A stretch of DNA of 64,000 nucleotides from Prauserella rugosa. GTDB lineage: Bacteria; Actinomycetota; Actinomycetes; Mycobacteriales; Pseudonocardiaceae. The position numbers were made by a program, and so were the translations under genes. Positions 1 through 8,777 of the stretch are shown one piece after another (position 1 is the stretch's first letter; every line of letters starts with the position of its first letter). The stretch covers positions 62,001-126,000 of the forward strand of contig NZ_JOIJ01000007.1 of NCBI RefSeq assembly GCF_000719975.1. Direction: 5' to 3'. The notes beneath the pieces were generated by a model, which saw nothing but the letters and a program-made list of their open reading frames with translations, searched no databases and was not told the origin of the DNA.

Positions 1-99
1 CGCCGCGCAGCGACCTGCCCGCGCTCCTGCGTGGTGGCTTTGCCGTTTCGGAGCCCCCCGAACCTCGCACGGCATCCACGTTGCCACACTCGGGGCGAC

Positions 100-105
100 T
101 AGGCT
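100..105 (+). promoter_or_regulatory. possible -10 box for ybaB-recR
   Basis: TAGGCT matches the actinobacterial -10 pattern TANNNT and lies 42 bases before the ybaB start. No convincing -35 hexamer sits 16-19 bases upstream. The rest of positions 1-147 shows no gene that can be called; the window may begin just past an upstream gene such as dnaX, but this cannot be seen. Confidence 0.3.
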
Positions 106-147
106 GACCGATACAGCCACTCCAGCGACGAGATCGGATCGACCACC

Positions 148-513
148 ATGGTGCAGCCCGGCGGCGGAATGCCCGACATGCAGCAGATCCTGCAGCAGGC
201 CCAGCAGATGCAGCAGCAGATGCTCGAGGCGCAGCAGGAGATCGCGCAGGCCGAGGTCACCGGCACCTCGGGCGGTGGCATGGTCACCGCCACGGTGAGC
301 GGTGAGCTCGAGCTCAAGAAGCTCGACATCGACCCCAAGATCGTGGACCCCGACGACGTCGAGACGCTGTCCGACCTGGTCGTCGCGGCTGTGCGGGACG
401 CGACGAGCAACGCGCAGCAGCTCCAGCAGGAGAAGCTCGGCCCGATCGCGGGCGGGCTCGGCGGCGGTGAGGGTCTGCCCGGCATGGGCAACCTCGGTCT
501 TCCCGGAATGTAA
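148..513 (+). CDS. YbaB/EbfC family nucleoid-associated protein
   Basis: A 121-residue YbaB/EbfC protein, a small dimeric DNA-binding protein of the nucleoid that is habitually encoded just before recR. The N-terminal half is a glutamine-rich helix ([15 protein letters not shown], residues about 12-26). The family core follows ([29 protein letters not shown] in pieces, about 42-70), with a Gly/Met/Pro-rich tail. The ATG at 148 is followed at once by a GTG, so initiation at 151 is also possible; no strong ribosome site is present. It ends two bases before the recR start, so the two are cotranscribed and probably translationally coupled. The role is known for the family; the call rests on sequence plus context. 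Confidence 0.9.
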   Translation: MVQPGGGMPDMQQILQQAQQMQQQMLEAQQEIAQAEVTGTSGGGMVTATVSGELELKKLDIDPKIVDPDDVETLSDLVVAAVRDATSNAQQLQQEKLGPIAGGLGGGEGLPGMGNLGLPGM

Positions 514-515
514 GC

Positions 516-1112
516 GTGTACGAAGGTGTCGTTCAGGACCTGATCGACGAGCTGGGCCGGCTGCCCGGCGTCGGTCCGAAGAGTGCCCAGCGCATCGCGT
601 TCCACCTGCTGGCCTCCGACCCGCAGGACATCGGCAGGTTGCGCGAGGTGCTCGGCAAGGTCGCCGAGGGCGTCCGGTTCTGCGAGGTGTGCGGCAACGT
701 CTCCGAGGCCGAGCGCTGCCGCATCTGCAACGACGTGCGGCGCGACTCGTCGTTGATCTGTGTCGTCGAGGAACCCAAGGACGTACTGGCAGTCGAGCGC
801 ACGCGCGAGTTCCGTGGCCGCTACCACGTGCTGGGCGGCGCTCTGGATCCGTTGTCGGGCGTGGGCCCCGATCAGCTTCGGATCAAGGATCTGCTCACCC
901 GGATCGGCGCCGAGGAGGTCACCGAGGTGATCATCGCGACCGACCCGAACACCGAGGGCGAGGCGACCGCCACCTACCTGGTGCGGATGCTGCGTGATTT
1001 CCCCGGCCTCAACGTGACCCGCCTGGCCTCGGGCCTTCCCATGGGCGGCGACCTCGAGTTCGCCGACGAGTTGACGCTCGGCCGCGCGCTGTCCGGCCGG
1101 CGCGCGCTGTAG
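516..1112 (+). CDS. recR: recombination mediator protein RecR
   Basis: A 198-residue RecR, the usual length. It acts with RecF/RecO in loading RecA onto gapped DNA. In order it shows an N-terminal helix-hairpin-helix ([20 protein letters not shown], residues about 11-30), a four-cysteine zinc finger (FCEVCGN...AERCRIC, about 54-70) and a Toprim domain starting at [15 protein letters not shown] (about 82). The [11 protein letters not shown] segment is typical of the C-terminal part. The start is a GTG two bases after the ybaB stop, which matches the conserved N-terminus [10 protein letters not shown]. The ybaB-recR pairing is the standard bacterial arrangement. Confidence 0.97.
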   Translation: MYEGVVQDLIDELGRLPGVGPKSAQRIAFHLLASDPQDIGRLREVLGKVAEGVRFCEVCGNVSEAERCRICNDVRRDSSLICVVEEPKDVLAVERTREFRGRYHVLGGALDPLSGVGPDQLRIKDLLTRIGAEEVTEVIIATDPNTEGEATATYLVRMLRDFPGLNVTRLASGLPMGGDLEFADELTLGRALSGRRAL

Positions 1113-1132
1113 TCCCACCGAGGCTGCCGACG

Positions 1133-1753
1133 ATGCGCCCGGCAGACACCGGGGCGGGACCGGACCCGGCCACGACCGAGCGGTTCGCCGCCGAAGCGGC
1201 GACCCGGGTGCTGGCCGCGCCGCCGCGGCTCGGCTCCGTTCGTCTGCTCGCCGTCGACGGCCCTTCCGGTGCGGGCAAGACGCGGCTGGCTGCCGAGATC
1301 GGTGACGTCCTGCGCGCCCGCGGAGTCGACACCGCTCAGGTGAGCACCGACGACTTCGCGACGTGGGACGAACCGGTGTCGTGGTGGCCGCGACTCGCCG
1401 CGGGCGTGCTGGAGCCGCTCGCGGAGGGGCGGCCCGGTCGGTACCGGCGCACCGAGTGGTCGGCGCATGGTCAGCCGTACCCGGGGTCGTGGGTGGACGT
1501 TCCGGCAGCCGACGTGCTGGTGCTCGAGGGAGTCTCCTCCGGGCGCCGCTCGGTGCGCGGCGTGGTGTCGGTGCTGTGCTGGCTGGACCACGGTGACGAG
1601 GCGGCGCGACTCGAGCGCGCCGTCGGCAGGGACGGCGAGTGGTCCAGACCGCACCTGCGCGCGTGGCAGCGCTTCGAGGCCGGATGGTTCGCGGTGGACG
1701 AGCCGTGGAAGGCGGCACACCTTCGGTATTCGGCTGAATGGACTAACCACTGA
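1133..1753 (+). CDS. uridine kinase-like P-loop NTPase
   Basis: A 206-residue P-loop protein of the uridine kinase/phosphoribulokinase-like group. The Walker A motif GPSGAGKT is at about residues 43-50. A STDDF segment near residue 70 fits the family's acidic motif, and LVLEGVSSGRRS near 125 resembles its lid/Walker B region. It is cytosolic, with no signal or membrane segment. It starts 20 bases after recR on the same strand, so it may ride on that transcript. The substrate is not predictable: true uridine kinases have further nucleoside-binding residues that I cannot confirm. It could equally be a small nucleotide or adenylylsulfate-type kinase. Confidence 0.7.
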   Translation: MRPADTGAGPDPATTERFAAEAATRVLAAPPRLGSVRLLAVDGPSGAGKTRLAAEIGDVLRARGVDTAQVSTDDFATWDEPVSWWPRLAAGVLEPLAEGRPGRYRRTEWSAHGQPYPGSWVDVPAADVLVLEGVSSGRRSVRGVVSVLCWLDHGDEAARLERAVGRDGEWSRPHLRAWQRFEAGWFAVDEPWKAAHLRYSAEWTNH

Positions 1754-1859
1754 ACGAGAACGGGCCGAAACTGCAGGAATTCGGGCACGTTCCGTTGTCG
1801 TAATTCCGATTGCCAGCGCCATTCCGGGCGTCAAGTAGCGCGATCGTAACCTCAGGCGC

Positions 1860-1888
1860 TTAAGGAAACGGCAACCAAGCGCTAAGGT
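1860..1888 (+). promoter_or_regulatory. candidate promoter of the peptide ABC operon
   Basis: TTAAGG (1860-1865), a 17-base spacer and TAAGGT (1883-1888) form a plausible sigma-A-type promoter about 60 bases before the substrate-binding protein gene. The -35 is poor (3 of 6 matches to TTGACA) while the -10 fits TANNNT. Related AGGCGCTTAAGG and AAGCGCTAAGG segments overlap both boxes and could form an operator. Confidence 0.4.
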
Positions 1889-1947
1889 CTGCCTCCATCT
1901 GCGCCCGTCTGGGCGTTACCGAACTGACCTTCTCAAGGGGTGCGAAC

Positions 1948-3615
1948 ATGCTCCACTCACGAGTGACGCGCACGCGCCGCCTCGCCCTGATCGGGCTGGC
2001 AGGCGCACTCGCGTTGTCGGCTTGTGCCTCGGAACGCGACCAGGGCTCGGGCAGTGATGCGAACACGCTGGTCTTCGGCGCCGCAGGTGCGCCCAAGAAC
2101 TTCGACCCCGTCTTCAACGACGACGGGGAGAGCTTCCGCCCGATGCGGCAGATGTACGAAACCCTCGTGGCGTACAAGCCCGGAAGTGCAGATCTCGAGC
2201 CCGGCCTGGCCACCGAGTGGGAGCCGAGCGCCGACGGCAAGACCTGGACCTTCAAGCTCCGTGAGGGCGTCAAGTTCCACGACGGCACCGATTTCAACGC
2301 CGAGGCCGTCTGCTTCAACTTCGACCGCTGGCACAACATGCCGGGAGAGGCCGCGCAGAGCCAGATGATCTACTACGGCGACGTCTTCGAGGGATTCGCC
2401 GAGAACAAGGGCGATGCCACCGGCGACCCGGTGTACAAATCCTGCGAGGCCAAGGACGAGCACACCGCCGTCCTGCACCTGAACAAGGCGAAGGGCGCGT
2501 TCCCCGACGCGTTCGGCCTGACGTCGCTGTCGATGTCCAGTCCCGATGCGCTGAAGAAGCACAACGCCGACGAGGTCACGCAGAGCGGGGACTCGTTCAG
2601 CTATCCCGCTTACGCCAACGAACACCCCACGGGCACCGGCCCGTACAAGTTCGAGTCCTACGACAAGTCCGCCAAGACGATCACGTTGACGCGCAACGAG
2701 GACTACTGGGGCGAGAAGGCCAGACTCGAGAAGATCGTCTTCCGCGTCATCGAGGACGAGAACACGCGCAAGCAGGACATGATCTCCGGGCAGATCGACG
2801 GCTACGACCTGCCGAACCCGGCCGACTACCAGGCCCTCCGCGACGCAGGCGCCCAGGTGATGGTGCGTCCGGTGTTCAACATCCTCTACCTGGGCATCAA
2901 CCAGGCGAACACGCCCGAGCTCAAGGACGTCCGCGTCCGCAAGGCGATCGAGTACGCCATCAACAAGGAGCAGCTCGCCAAGAACCAGCTGCCCGAGGGC
3001 GCGGAGGCGCGCGACCAGTTCGTGCCTGAGGAGACCGACGGCTACACCGACGAGGTCGAGAAGCACGAGTACGACGTCGAGGAGGCCAAGCGGCTGCTGA
3101 AGGAGGCCGGCGCCGAGGACCTGACGCTCAAGTTCTACGTGCCCACCGAGGTCAGCAGGCCGTACATGCCGAACCCGGTCGACATCGCGGGCGCGGTGTC
3201 GGACGACCTGAAGGCCGCGGGTATCGACGTCGAGATGGTGCAGCGTCCGTGGAACGGTGGCTTCAAGGACGACGTCCAGAAGGCCGGTAAGCACGACATC
3301 CACCTGCTCGGCTGGACCGGCGACTACGGCGACGCGGGGAACTTCGTCGGCACGTTCTTCGGCAGGGAGAAGGCGGAGTTCGGCTTCAACGACCGCGAGG
3401 TGTTCAAGGCTCTGTCCGATGCGGACTCCAAGGTCGACGACGAGGAGCAGAAGCAGGCCTACGAGAAGGCCGCGGTGACGATCTCCGAGTACGTGCCCGC
3501 GGTGCCGTTGACCTCGTCCCCGCCCGCGATCGTCGTCGGCGGTGACATCCAGGGTCTCGTTCCGAGCCCGCTGACCGACGAGCGGTTCGCTCCGGTCCAC
3601 AAGGGCGAGAGCTGA
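1948..3615 (+). CDS. peptide/nickel-type ABC transporter substrate-binding lipoprotein
   Basis: A 555-residue SBP_bac_5 family solute receptor. It has an arginine-rich signal peptide ending in lipobox LSAC, so Cys26 would be lipidated and the protein held on the outer face of the membrane. The mature part shows family signatures such as GLATEWEPSADGKTWTFKLR (about 75-95) and the VRKAIEYAIN stretch (about 330). ATG 1948 follows AAGGGG at good spacing. It is the first gene of a complete operon with two permeases and two ATPases. Oligo- or dipeptides are the likeliest ligands, but nickel or another chelate is possible. Many Lys/Glu residues near 370-400 and 470-495 suggest exposed helices. Confidence 0.92.
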   Translation: MLHSRVTRTRRLALIGLAGALALSACASERDQGSGSDANTLVFGAAGAPKNFDPVFNDDGESFRPMRQMYETLVAYKPGSADLEPGLATEWEPSADGKTWTFKLREGVKFHDGTDFNAEAVCFNFDRWHNMPGEAAQSQMIYYGDVFEGFAENKGDATGDPVYKSCEAKDEHTAVLHLNKAKGAFPDAFGLTSLSMSSPDALKKHNADEVTQSGDSFSYPAYANEHPTGTGPYKFESYDKSAKTITLTRNEDYWGEKARLEKIVFRVIEDENTRKQDMISGQIDGYDLPNPADYQALRDAGAQVMVRPVFNILYLGINQANTPELKDVRVRKAIEYAINKEQLAKNQLPEGAEARDQFVPEETDGYTDEVEKHEYDVEEAKRLLKEAGAEDLTLKFYVPTEVSRPYMPNPVDIAGAVSDDLKAAGIDVEMVQRPWNGGFKDDVQKAGKHDIHLLGWTGDYGDAGNFVGTFFGREKAEFGFNDREVFKALSDADSKVDDEEQKQAYEKAAVTISEYVPAVPLTSSPPAIVVGGDIQGLVPSPLTDERFAPVHKGES

Positions 3616-3632
3616 CGCTCAGCCGTCATCCC

Positions 3633-3669
3633 ACCGGGAGGCAGTGCGCCGACGCGGCTGCCTCCCGGT
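3633..3669 (+). terminator. hairpin between receptor and permease genes
   Basis: ACCGGGAGGCAG (3633-3644) and CTGCCTCCCGGT (3658-3669) form a perfect 12-bp stem with a 13-base loop. It lacks a T run, and the operon continues 25 bases later. It therefore probably protects the 3' end of the receptor mRNA or partly attenuates, giving more receptor than permease, rather than ending transcription fully. Confidence 0.6.
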
Positions 3670-3693
3670 CTCATGGGAAAAGGCACGTAATAC

Positions 3694-4698
3694 ATGCTCA
3701 GGTTCACTGTGCGTCGGTTGCTGCAGGCGATTCCGACGCTGTTCGTACTGTCCGTTCTGGTCTTCGCGTGGTTGCGCCTGCTGCCGGGTGGCCCGGCGAC
3801 GGCGCTGCTCGGCGACAAGGCGACTCCCGAGAAGGTCGCGGCGATGAACGCCGTGCTGGGACTGGACGATCCGATCGTCATCCAGTACTTTCGCTTCCTC
3901 GGCCGTGTTCTGACCGGTGACTTCGGCGCCTCGCTGATCACCGGCGATCCGGTGATGACCGAGGTCGCCCGGGCCTTCCCCGCGACGCTCGAGTTGTCGG
4001 TGGCGGCGATGTTCCTCGCCGTGCTGTTCGGGATTCCGATGGGCTATCTGGCCGCTCGGTTCCGCGGACGGTTCCTCGACAACGCGACCGTGGTGACGAC
4101 CCTGGTCGGCGTCGCGGTGCCGGTGTTCTTCCTCGGCTTCCTGCTCAAGTACGTGTTCACGCAGGAGATCGCGCTCCTTCCGCCGTCCGGCAGGCAGGAC
4201 GTGCTGATCGATGCCACCCGGGTCACCGGAATTGCCACATTGGACGGTCTGCTGACCGGCGAGTTCGACGCGACGTGGGACGCGATCCTGCACCTGATCC
4301 TGCCGTCGATCGCGCTGGCGAGCATCCCGTTTGCCGTCATCGTGCGGATCACGCGGGCTTCGGTGCTGGACGTGCAGGGTGAGGACTTCGTCCGCACCGC
4401 CGACTCGAAGGGACTGACCACACCCGTCGTCCGCAGGCGACACGTGCTGCGGAACGCACTGCTGCCGGTGTCGACGACGATCGGCCTGCAGACCGGTCTG
4501 CTGATGTCGGGTGCGGTGCTGACGGAGAAGGTGTTCGCGTGGGGCGGCCTCGGCACCCTGCTCGAACAGGCCATCCAGCAGCGTGACTACCCACGGCTGC
4601 AGGGCCTGATTCTGCTGTTCGCGACGGTGTTCGTGTTGGTCAACCTGCTGGTCGACATTTCGTACGCAATCATCGACCCGAGGGTGCGTGTGCGATGA
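3694..4698 (+). CDS. peptide ABC transporter permease, DppB/OppB type
   Basis: A 334-residue inner-membrane permease with about six transmembrane segments (BPD_transp_1 family). The first helix, about residues 10-30, contains FVLSVLVFAWLRLLPGG, typical of DppB. The cytoplasmic EAA-like loop that contacts the ATPases is visible as TADSKGLTTPVVRRRHVLRN (about 231-250). Start ATG 3694 has a weak AAAGG upstream. Its end overlaps the next permease by 4 bases (ATGA), so the two subunits are translationally coupled. It pairs with the DppC-type product to form the channel. Confidence 0.93.
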   Translation: MLRFTVRRLLQAIPTLFVLSVLVFAWLRLLPGGPATALLGDKATPEKVAAMNAVLGLDDPIVIQYFRFLGRVLTGDFGASLITGDPVMTEVARAFPATLELSVAAMFLAVLFGIPMGYLAARFRGRFLDNATVVTTLVGVAVPVFFLGFLLKYVFTQEIALLPPSGRQDVLIDATRVTGIATLDGLLTGEFDATWDAILHLILPSIALASIPFAVIVRITRASVLDVQGEDFVRTADSKGLTTPVVRRRHVLRNALLPVSTTIGLQTGLLMSGAVLTEKVFAWGGLGTLLEQAIQQRDYPRLQGLILLFATVFVLVNLLVDISYAIIDPRVRVR

Positions 4699-5615
4699 GC
4701 ATTCTTTCCACGCGTAAGGCCGACAAGATCGATGCGCTCGCCGAGGGCGGCACGAGCCTGGCGATGGACGCGCTCCGGCGCACGTTCCGCAACCCGGTCG
4801 CGATCATCGGACTCGTCATCGTCGCGTTGTTCGTCATCCTCGCGATCATCGCGCCGTTCATCGCACCGAAGGACCCCTACGTCCCGTATCCGGAACTGCA
4901 GAACCAGCTGACGCCGTCGAACATCCCCGGGCCGATGCCGGGGTTCGTCCTCGGCAGCGACCAGAACGGATACGACTTCTTCTCGCGGCTGCTCGTCGGC
5001 GCGCAACAGACCCTGTTCGTGGGCGTGTTCGCGACGCTGATCGGCGTGGCGATCGGCATGGTCATCGGCGGACTTGCCGGTGCGTTCGGCGGCTGGGTCG
5101 ACACCGTCCTCATGCGACTCACCGACATCATGCTGTCGATTCCGTCGCTGTTGCTCGCGATCTCGATCGCCGCGCTGCTGCCGGGTAGCCAGTGGACGGT
5201 GATCATCGCGGTCGCGATGATCGGTGTTCCCGTGTTCGCACGGTTGTTGCGCGGGGCGATGATGGCGCAACGGTCGAGCGATCACGTGCTGGCCGCGACG
5301 GCACTGGGCGTCAAGCGCAGGACGATCGTCTTCCGGCACATGCTGCCGAACTCCATCGGACCGGTCATCGTGCAGGCGACGTTGACGCTCGCCACGGCCA
5401 TCATCGACGCCGCCGCGCTGTCGTTCCTCGGGCTCGGCGATTCGGACTGGCGGCGCGCGGAGTGGGGACTGATGCTCGGCAAGGCACAGGAGCTGCTGAG
5501 CGTCAAACCGTCGCTGGCGTTCTACCCCGCGATCGCGATCATCATCGTGGCGCTCGGATTCACACTGCTCGGCGAGTCGATGCGCGAATCGCTCGACCCG
5601 AAGAACAGGCGGTAA
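4695..5615 (+). CDS. peptide ABC transporter permease, DppC/OppC type
   Basis: A 306-residue second permease subunit. It has an N-terminal OppC-type cytoplasmic stretch and first helix (VAIIGLVIVALFVILAIIAPF, about 36-56), a large periplasmic loop containing LGSDQNGYDFFSRLL, then about five helices. The EAA-like ATPase contact motif reads AATALGVKRRTIVFRHMLPN (about 198-217). ATG 4695 overlaps the preceding stop by 4 bases. The next gene begins 4 bases after its stop. Together these show a tightly coupled operon. Confidence 0.93.
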   Translation: MSILSTRKADKIDALAEGGTSLAMDALRRTFRNPVAIIGLVIVALFVILAIIAPFIAPKDPYVPYPELQNQLTPSNIPGPMPGFVLGSDQNGYDFFSRLLVGAQQTLFVGVFATLIGVAIGMVIGGLAGAFGGWVDTVLMRLTDIMLSIPSLLLAISIAALLPGSQWTVIIAVAMIGVPVFARLLRGAMMAQRSSDHVLAATALGVKRRTIVFRHMLPNSIGPVIVQATLTLATAIIDAAALSFLGLGDSDWRRAEWGLMLGKAQELLSVKPSLAFYPAIAIIIVALGFTLLGESMRESLDPKNRR

Positions 5616-5619
5616 GGGC

Positions 5620-6618
5620 ATGGCACTACTCGACGTACGCGACCTGAGCGTCGTGTTCAAACGCAAGGGAACCCGCCCGTTCACCGCGGTCGACGGCGTC
5701 AGCTTCTCGGTGGAACCGGGGCAGACCGTGGGCCTGGTCGGCGAGTCGGGCAGCGGGAAGTCGGTGACGTCCCTGGCGATCATGGGCCTGCTGCCCAAAC
5801 GCGGTGCCGAGGTCACCGGCTCGGTGACGTTCTCCGACACCGAACTGCTGACGCTGTCGGACAAGCAGCTGAGGGATCGCAGGGGCCGCGATCTGGGCAT
5901 GGTGTTCCAGGACCCGCTGTCGTCGTTGAACCCGGTGATCACCATCGGCTTGCAGATCACCGAGGTGCTCGAACGGCACCGCGGCATGTCGAGGAAGGAG
6001 GCCAGGTCGGAGGCCGTCGAACTCCTCGGCCGCGTCGGCCTGCCCGACCCGCAGCGGCGGATCGGCGAGTATCCGCACCAGCTCTCCGGTGGCATGCGGC
6101 AGCGAGTGCTGATCGCGATCGCGTTGGCCTGTCAGCCGAAACTGCTCATCGCCGACGAGCCGACGACCGCGCTCGACGTGACGATCCAGGCACAGATCCT
6201 GTCCCTGCTGTCGGAGCTGGTGTCCGAAACGGACACCGCGCTCATCATGATCACCCACGACCTGGGTGTCGTGGCCGGCCTGTGCGACGAGGTCAACGTC
6301 ATGTACGGCGGCCGGATCGTGGAGCGGGCCGAGCGGCACGGACTGTTCGCACGGTCGCGGCATCCCTACACCCACGGTCTGCTCGAGTCGATCCCGCGGC
6401 TCGACGCTCCGCGCGGTGAGCCGTTGCGGCCGATCAAGGGTTCGGTGTCGGACAACATCGAGTGGAGTCAGGGCTGCGCGTTCGCCCCGCGCTGTCCGAA
6501 CGCGACGGACGTGTGCTGGAGCGATCCGCCCGAGCTCGTCGAGGACCGGGGCGGGATGCTGCGGTGTCACAACCCGGTGGCGGCGGCCGAGGACGCGGTT
6601 ACGGAGGGAGCGCTGTGA
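5620..6618 (+). CDS. peptide ABC transporter ATPase, DppD/OppD type
   Basis: A 332-residue ABC ATPase powering peptide import. It shows Walker A GESGSGKS (about 41-48), Q-loop region [12 protein letters not shown], signature LSGGMRQR (about 152-159), Walker [13 protein letters not shown] and a switch histidine in MITHDLG. The C-terminal oligopeptide/dipeptide domain contains the cysteine cluster [14 protein letters not shown], followed by one more Cys near the end, typical of this subfamily. ATG 5620 follows GGTAAGGGC closely. Its stop overlaps the GTG of the second ATPase. Confidence 0.93.
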   Translation: MALLDVRDLSVVFKRKGTRPFTAVDGVSFSVEPGQTVGLVGESGSGKSVTSLAIMGLLPKRGAEVTGSVTFSDTELLTLSDKQLRDRRGRDLGMVFQDPLSSLNPVITIGLQITEVLERHRGMSRKEARSEAVELLGRVGLPDPQRRIGEYPHQLSGGMRQRVLIAIALACQPKLLIADEPTTALDVTIQAQILSLLSELVSETDTALIMITHDLGVVAGLCDEVNVMYGGRIVERAERHGLFARSRHPYTHGLLESIPRLDAPRGEPLRPIKGSVSDNIEWSQGCAFAPRCPNATDVCWSDPPELVEDRGGMLRCHNPVAAAEDAVTEGAL

Positions 6619-7745
6619 ACACCGAGGGCGCTGTGAACACCGAGGGTGCTGCGAGTACCGAGGGTGCGGGCACCGGCCACGAGAGCGGCGAGGTGCTCGT
6701 CACCGTCGAGGGGCTCGAGGTGCACTTTCCCATCAAGCGGGGGATCGTGCTGGAGCGCACGGTCGGCCACGTCTACGCGGTCGACGGGGTGGACCTGACG
6801 GTCCGGCGGGGCGAGACCTACGGTCTGGTCGGCGAATCCGGCTGCGGCAAGACGACCCTCGGAAGGGGGTTGCTCCGGCTCGTCGAACCCACGGGCGGGC
6901 GGGTCGTGTTCGACGACACCGACGTCTCGACGCTCAAGGGCGAGACGCTGCGCAAGGCCAGGCGGCGGATGCAGATGATCTTCCAGGATCCGCTGTCCAG
7001 TCTGGACCCGCGGCAGTCGGTCGAGTCGATCCTCGTCGAGGGCATGCGAGCGCACGGCCTCGACAAGGGCAAGGAGTCGACCAGGGCCCGGCTCGTCGAA
7101 CTGCTCGACGCCGTCGGACTTCCCGAGAGCGCGTTGCACAAGTATCCGCACGAGTTCTCCGGCGGTCAGCGTCAGCGCATCGGGATCGCCCGTGCGTTGG
7201 CGGTCGAGCCGGACCTGATCGTCGCCGACGAACCGGTGTCGGCGCTGGACGTGTCGGTGCAGGCGCAGGTGCTGAACCTGTTGGAGGAACTGCAGGATCG
7301 CCTCGGGCTGACGTACCTGGTCATCGCCCACGACCTCGCCGTCGTACGGCACATCTCCGACCGCATCGGCGTGATGTACCTCGGCTCGCTCGTGGAGGAG
7401 GCGACGTCGGACGCGCTGTACGCCGAGCCGCTGCACCCCTACACGAAGGCACTGTTGTCGGCGATCCCCGTGCCGGACCCGGCGGTCGAGGACTCCCGCG
7501 AGCAGATCCTGCTCTCCGGCGACCTGCCCTCGCCCGCGAACCCGCCGACGGGGTGCCGATTCCACACGCGGTGTCCGTGGAAGCAGGAGACCCGGTGCGA
7601 CACCGATCGGCCGGAGCTGCGCGACGTCGGGGACGGCCATCGCGTGGCGTGCCACTACGCCGAGGACATCCTCGCCCGAACGATCACGCCGCACGAGGTC
7701 GAACCCGAGGTGGTCGACCAGACCCAGGAGGCCCCGCTGCCGTAG
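6615..7745 (+). CDS. peptide ABC transporter ATPase, DppF/OppF type
   Basis: A 376-residue second ATPase of the importer, with Walker A GESGCGKT, signature FSGGQRQR, Walker [13 protein letters not shown], switch VIAHDLA and a C-terminal cysteine cluster ([15 protein letters not shown]). I place the start at GTG 6615, which overlaps the upstream stop (GTGA). The family homology only begins near residue 27 ([11 protein letters not shown]). The first about 18 residues come from three tandem copies of an 18-bp unit (6615-6668), giving an [17 protein letters not shown] tail. The second copy supplies another in-frame GTG at 6633, an alternative start. Confidence 0.9.
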   Translation: MNTEGAVNTEGAASTEGAGTGHESGEVLVTVEGLEVHFPIKRGIVLERTVGHVYAVDGVDLTVRRGETYGLVGESGCGKTTLGRGLLRLVEPTGGRVVFDDTDVSTLKGETLRKARRRMQMIFQDPLSSLDPRQSVESILVEGMRAHGLDKGKESTRARLVELLDAVGLPESALHKYPHEFSGGQRQRIGIARALAVEPDLIVADEPVSALDVSVQAQVLNLLEELQDRLGLTYLVIAHDLAVVRHISDRIGVMYLGSLVEEATSDALYAEPLHPYTKALLSAIPVPDPAVEDSREQILLSGDLPSPANPPTGCRFHTRCPWKQETRCDTDRPELRDVGDGHRVACHYAEDILARTITPHEVEPEVVDQTQEAPLP

Positions 7746-7764
7746 GCGGAGTGGGCCGGGCGCG

Positions 7765-8685
7765 TCAGGTCAGCGCCGGGTCGTGGTCGGCGGAGGTGGC
7801 GTGGGCGCGTCTTCTGGCAAGGCGAGCGCCCGCCGAACCGAGGAACACGCCTGCCACCACCACGGCGCTGGCCGCGATCTCGATCGGCGTCGGCCGTTCG
7901 TCGAGCACGACGAACGCCAGCGTGAGTCCCACGACCGGAACCAGCAGCGAGAACGGTGCGACCGTGCTCGCCGGGTTCCGCCGCATGAGCGTCGACCAGA
8001 TGCCCGCACCGACCGCCGTACCCAGGATCGCGGTGTAGGCCAGTCCGGCCACGGCGAGCCACGCCGTCGCGTCGTCGATCGTGGCCAGGCTCTGCCACCC
8101 CGCCGCGGGACCCTCGAACACGAGCGAGAGCGCCAGCATCGGCACCGGCGGCACGACCGACATCCACAGTGTCAGGTGCAGCGGGTTGCTCGGTTCGGCC
8201 TTGCGCAGGCACAGGTTCCCCACCGCCCAGCTCAGGGCGCCGAGCACGGTCAGGAGCACGGGAAGCAGCGTGGCGTGTTCGGCGCGCTGCCAGGCGATGG
8301 CGCACATGCCCACCACCGCGAGTCCGATCCCGGCCACCTGCCAGCGCGACAGTTTCTCGCCGATCAGCAGCCAGCCCAGCAACACCGTGAACGGGGCCGA
8401 GGCCTGGAGCACGAGGGAGGCGAGCCCGGTCGGCATCCCCGCGACCATGGCGATGAACAGGAACGCGAACTGCAGCGTGCCGAAACCCAGCCCGTAGCCG
8501 ATGAACCAGCGCAGCTTCACCTTCGGCCACGGCACGAGCACGACGACCGGCAGCACGAGGACGGCGAACCGCAACGCACCCGCGAACAGCGGTGGGAAGT
8601 GTCGGAGGGTCGCGTCGATCGCCAGGAAGTTGCAGCCCCACAGGACGGCGGTGAGGGCGGCCAGCAGCCGATCGCGCACGCTCAT
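7765..8685 (-). CDS. EamA/DMT-family exporter
   Basis: A 306-residue, very hydrophobic protein of the drug/metabolite transporter superfamily with about ten transmembrane helices in two EamA repeats. The first repeat opens with LLAALTAVLWGCNFLAIDATL (residues about 6-26, written here in part) and the second near LGALSWAVGNLCLRKAEP (about 147). Such proteins export amino acids or other metabolites. The gene is divergent from a LysR regulator, with about 90 bases between starts. This regulator/exporter arrangement, like ArgP-ArgO or similar pairs, suggests the neighbour controls it. It converges on the ABC operon, with 19 bases between the stops. The substrate is unknown. Confidence 0.88.
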   Translation of the reverse strand: MSVRDRLLAALTAVLWGCNFLAIDATLRHFPPLFAGALRFAVLVLPVVVLVPWPKVKLRWFIGYGLGFGTLQFAFLFIAMVAGMPTGLASLVLQASAPFTVLLGWLLIGEKLSRWQVAGIGLAVVGMCAIAWQRAEHATLLPVLLTVLGALSWAVGNLCLRKAEPSNPLHLTLWMSVVPPVPMLALSLVFEGPAAGWQSLATIDDATAWLAVAGLAYTAILGTAVGAGIWSTLMRRNPASTVAPFSLLVPVVGLTLAFVVLDERPTPIEIAASAVVVAGVFLGSAGARLARRRAHATSADHDPALT

Positions 8686-8777
8686 GCCACCAGCTTGCGG
8701 CTCCTAACTATGAAGTTCCAGCGATATTATTTTCACCGTCCTTCCAAGTCTCCTTCACTGTCTGGTTGACTGTGGGA

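Noticed and set aside
99..3600. Very long minus-strand open frames opposite ybaB-recR-kinase and the substrate-binding protein
   Set aside because: They are rich in Arg/Pro/Ala or Val/Leu/Arg in the manner of frames antisense to GC-rich genes, have no family motifs and lie opposite well-identified genes.
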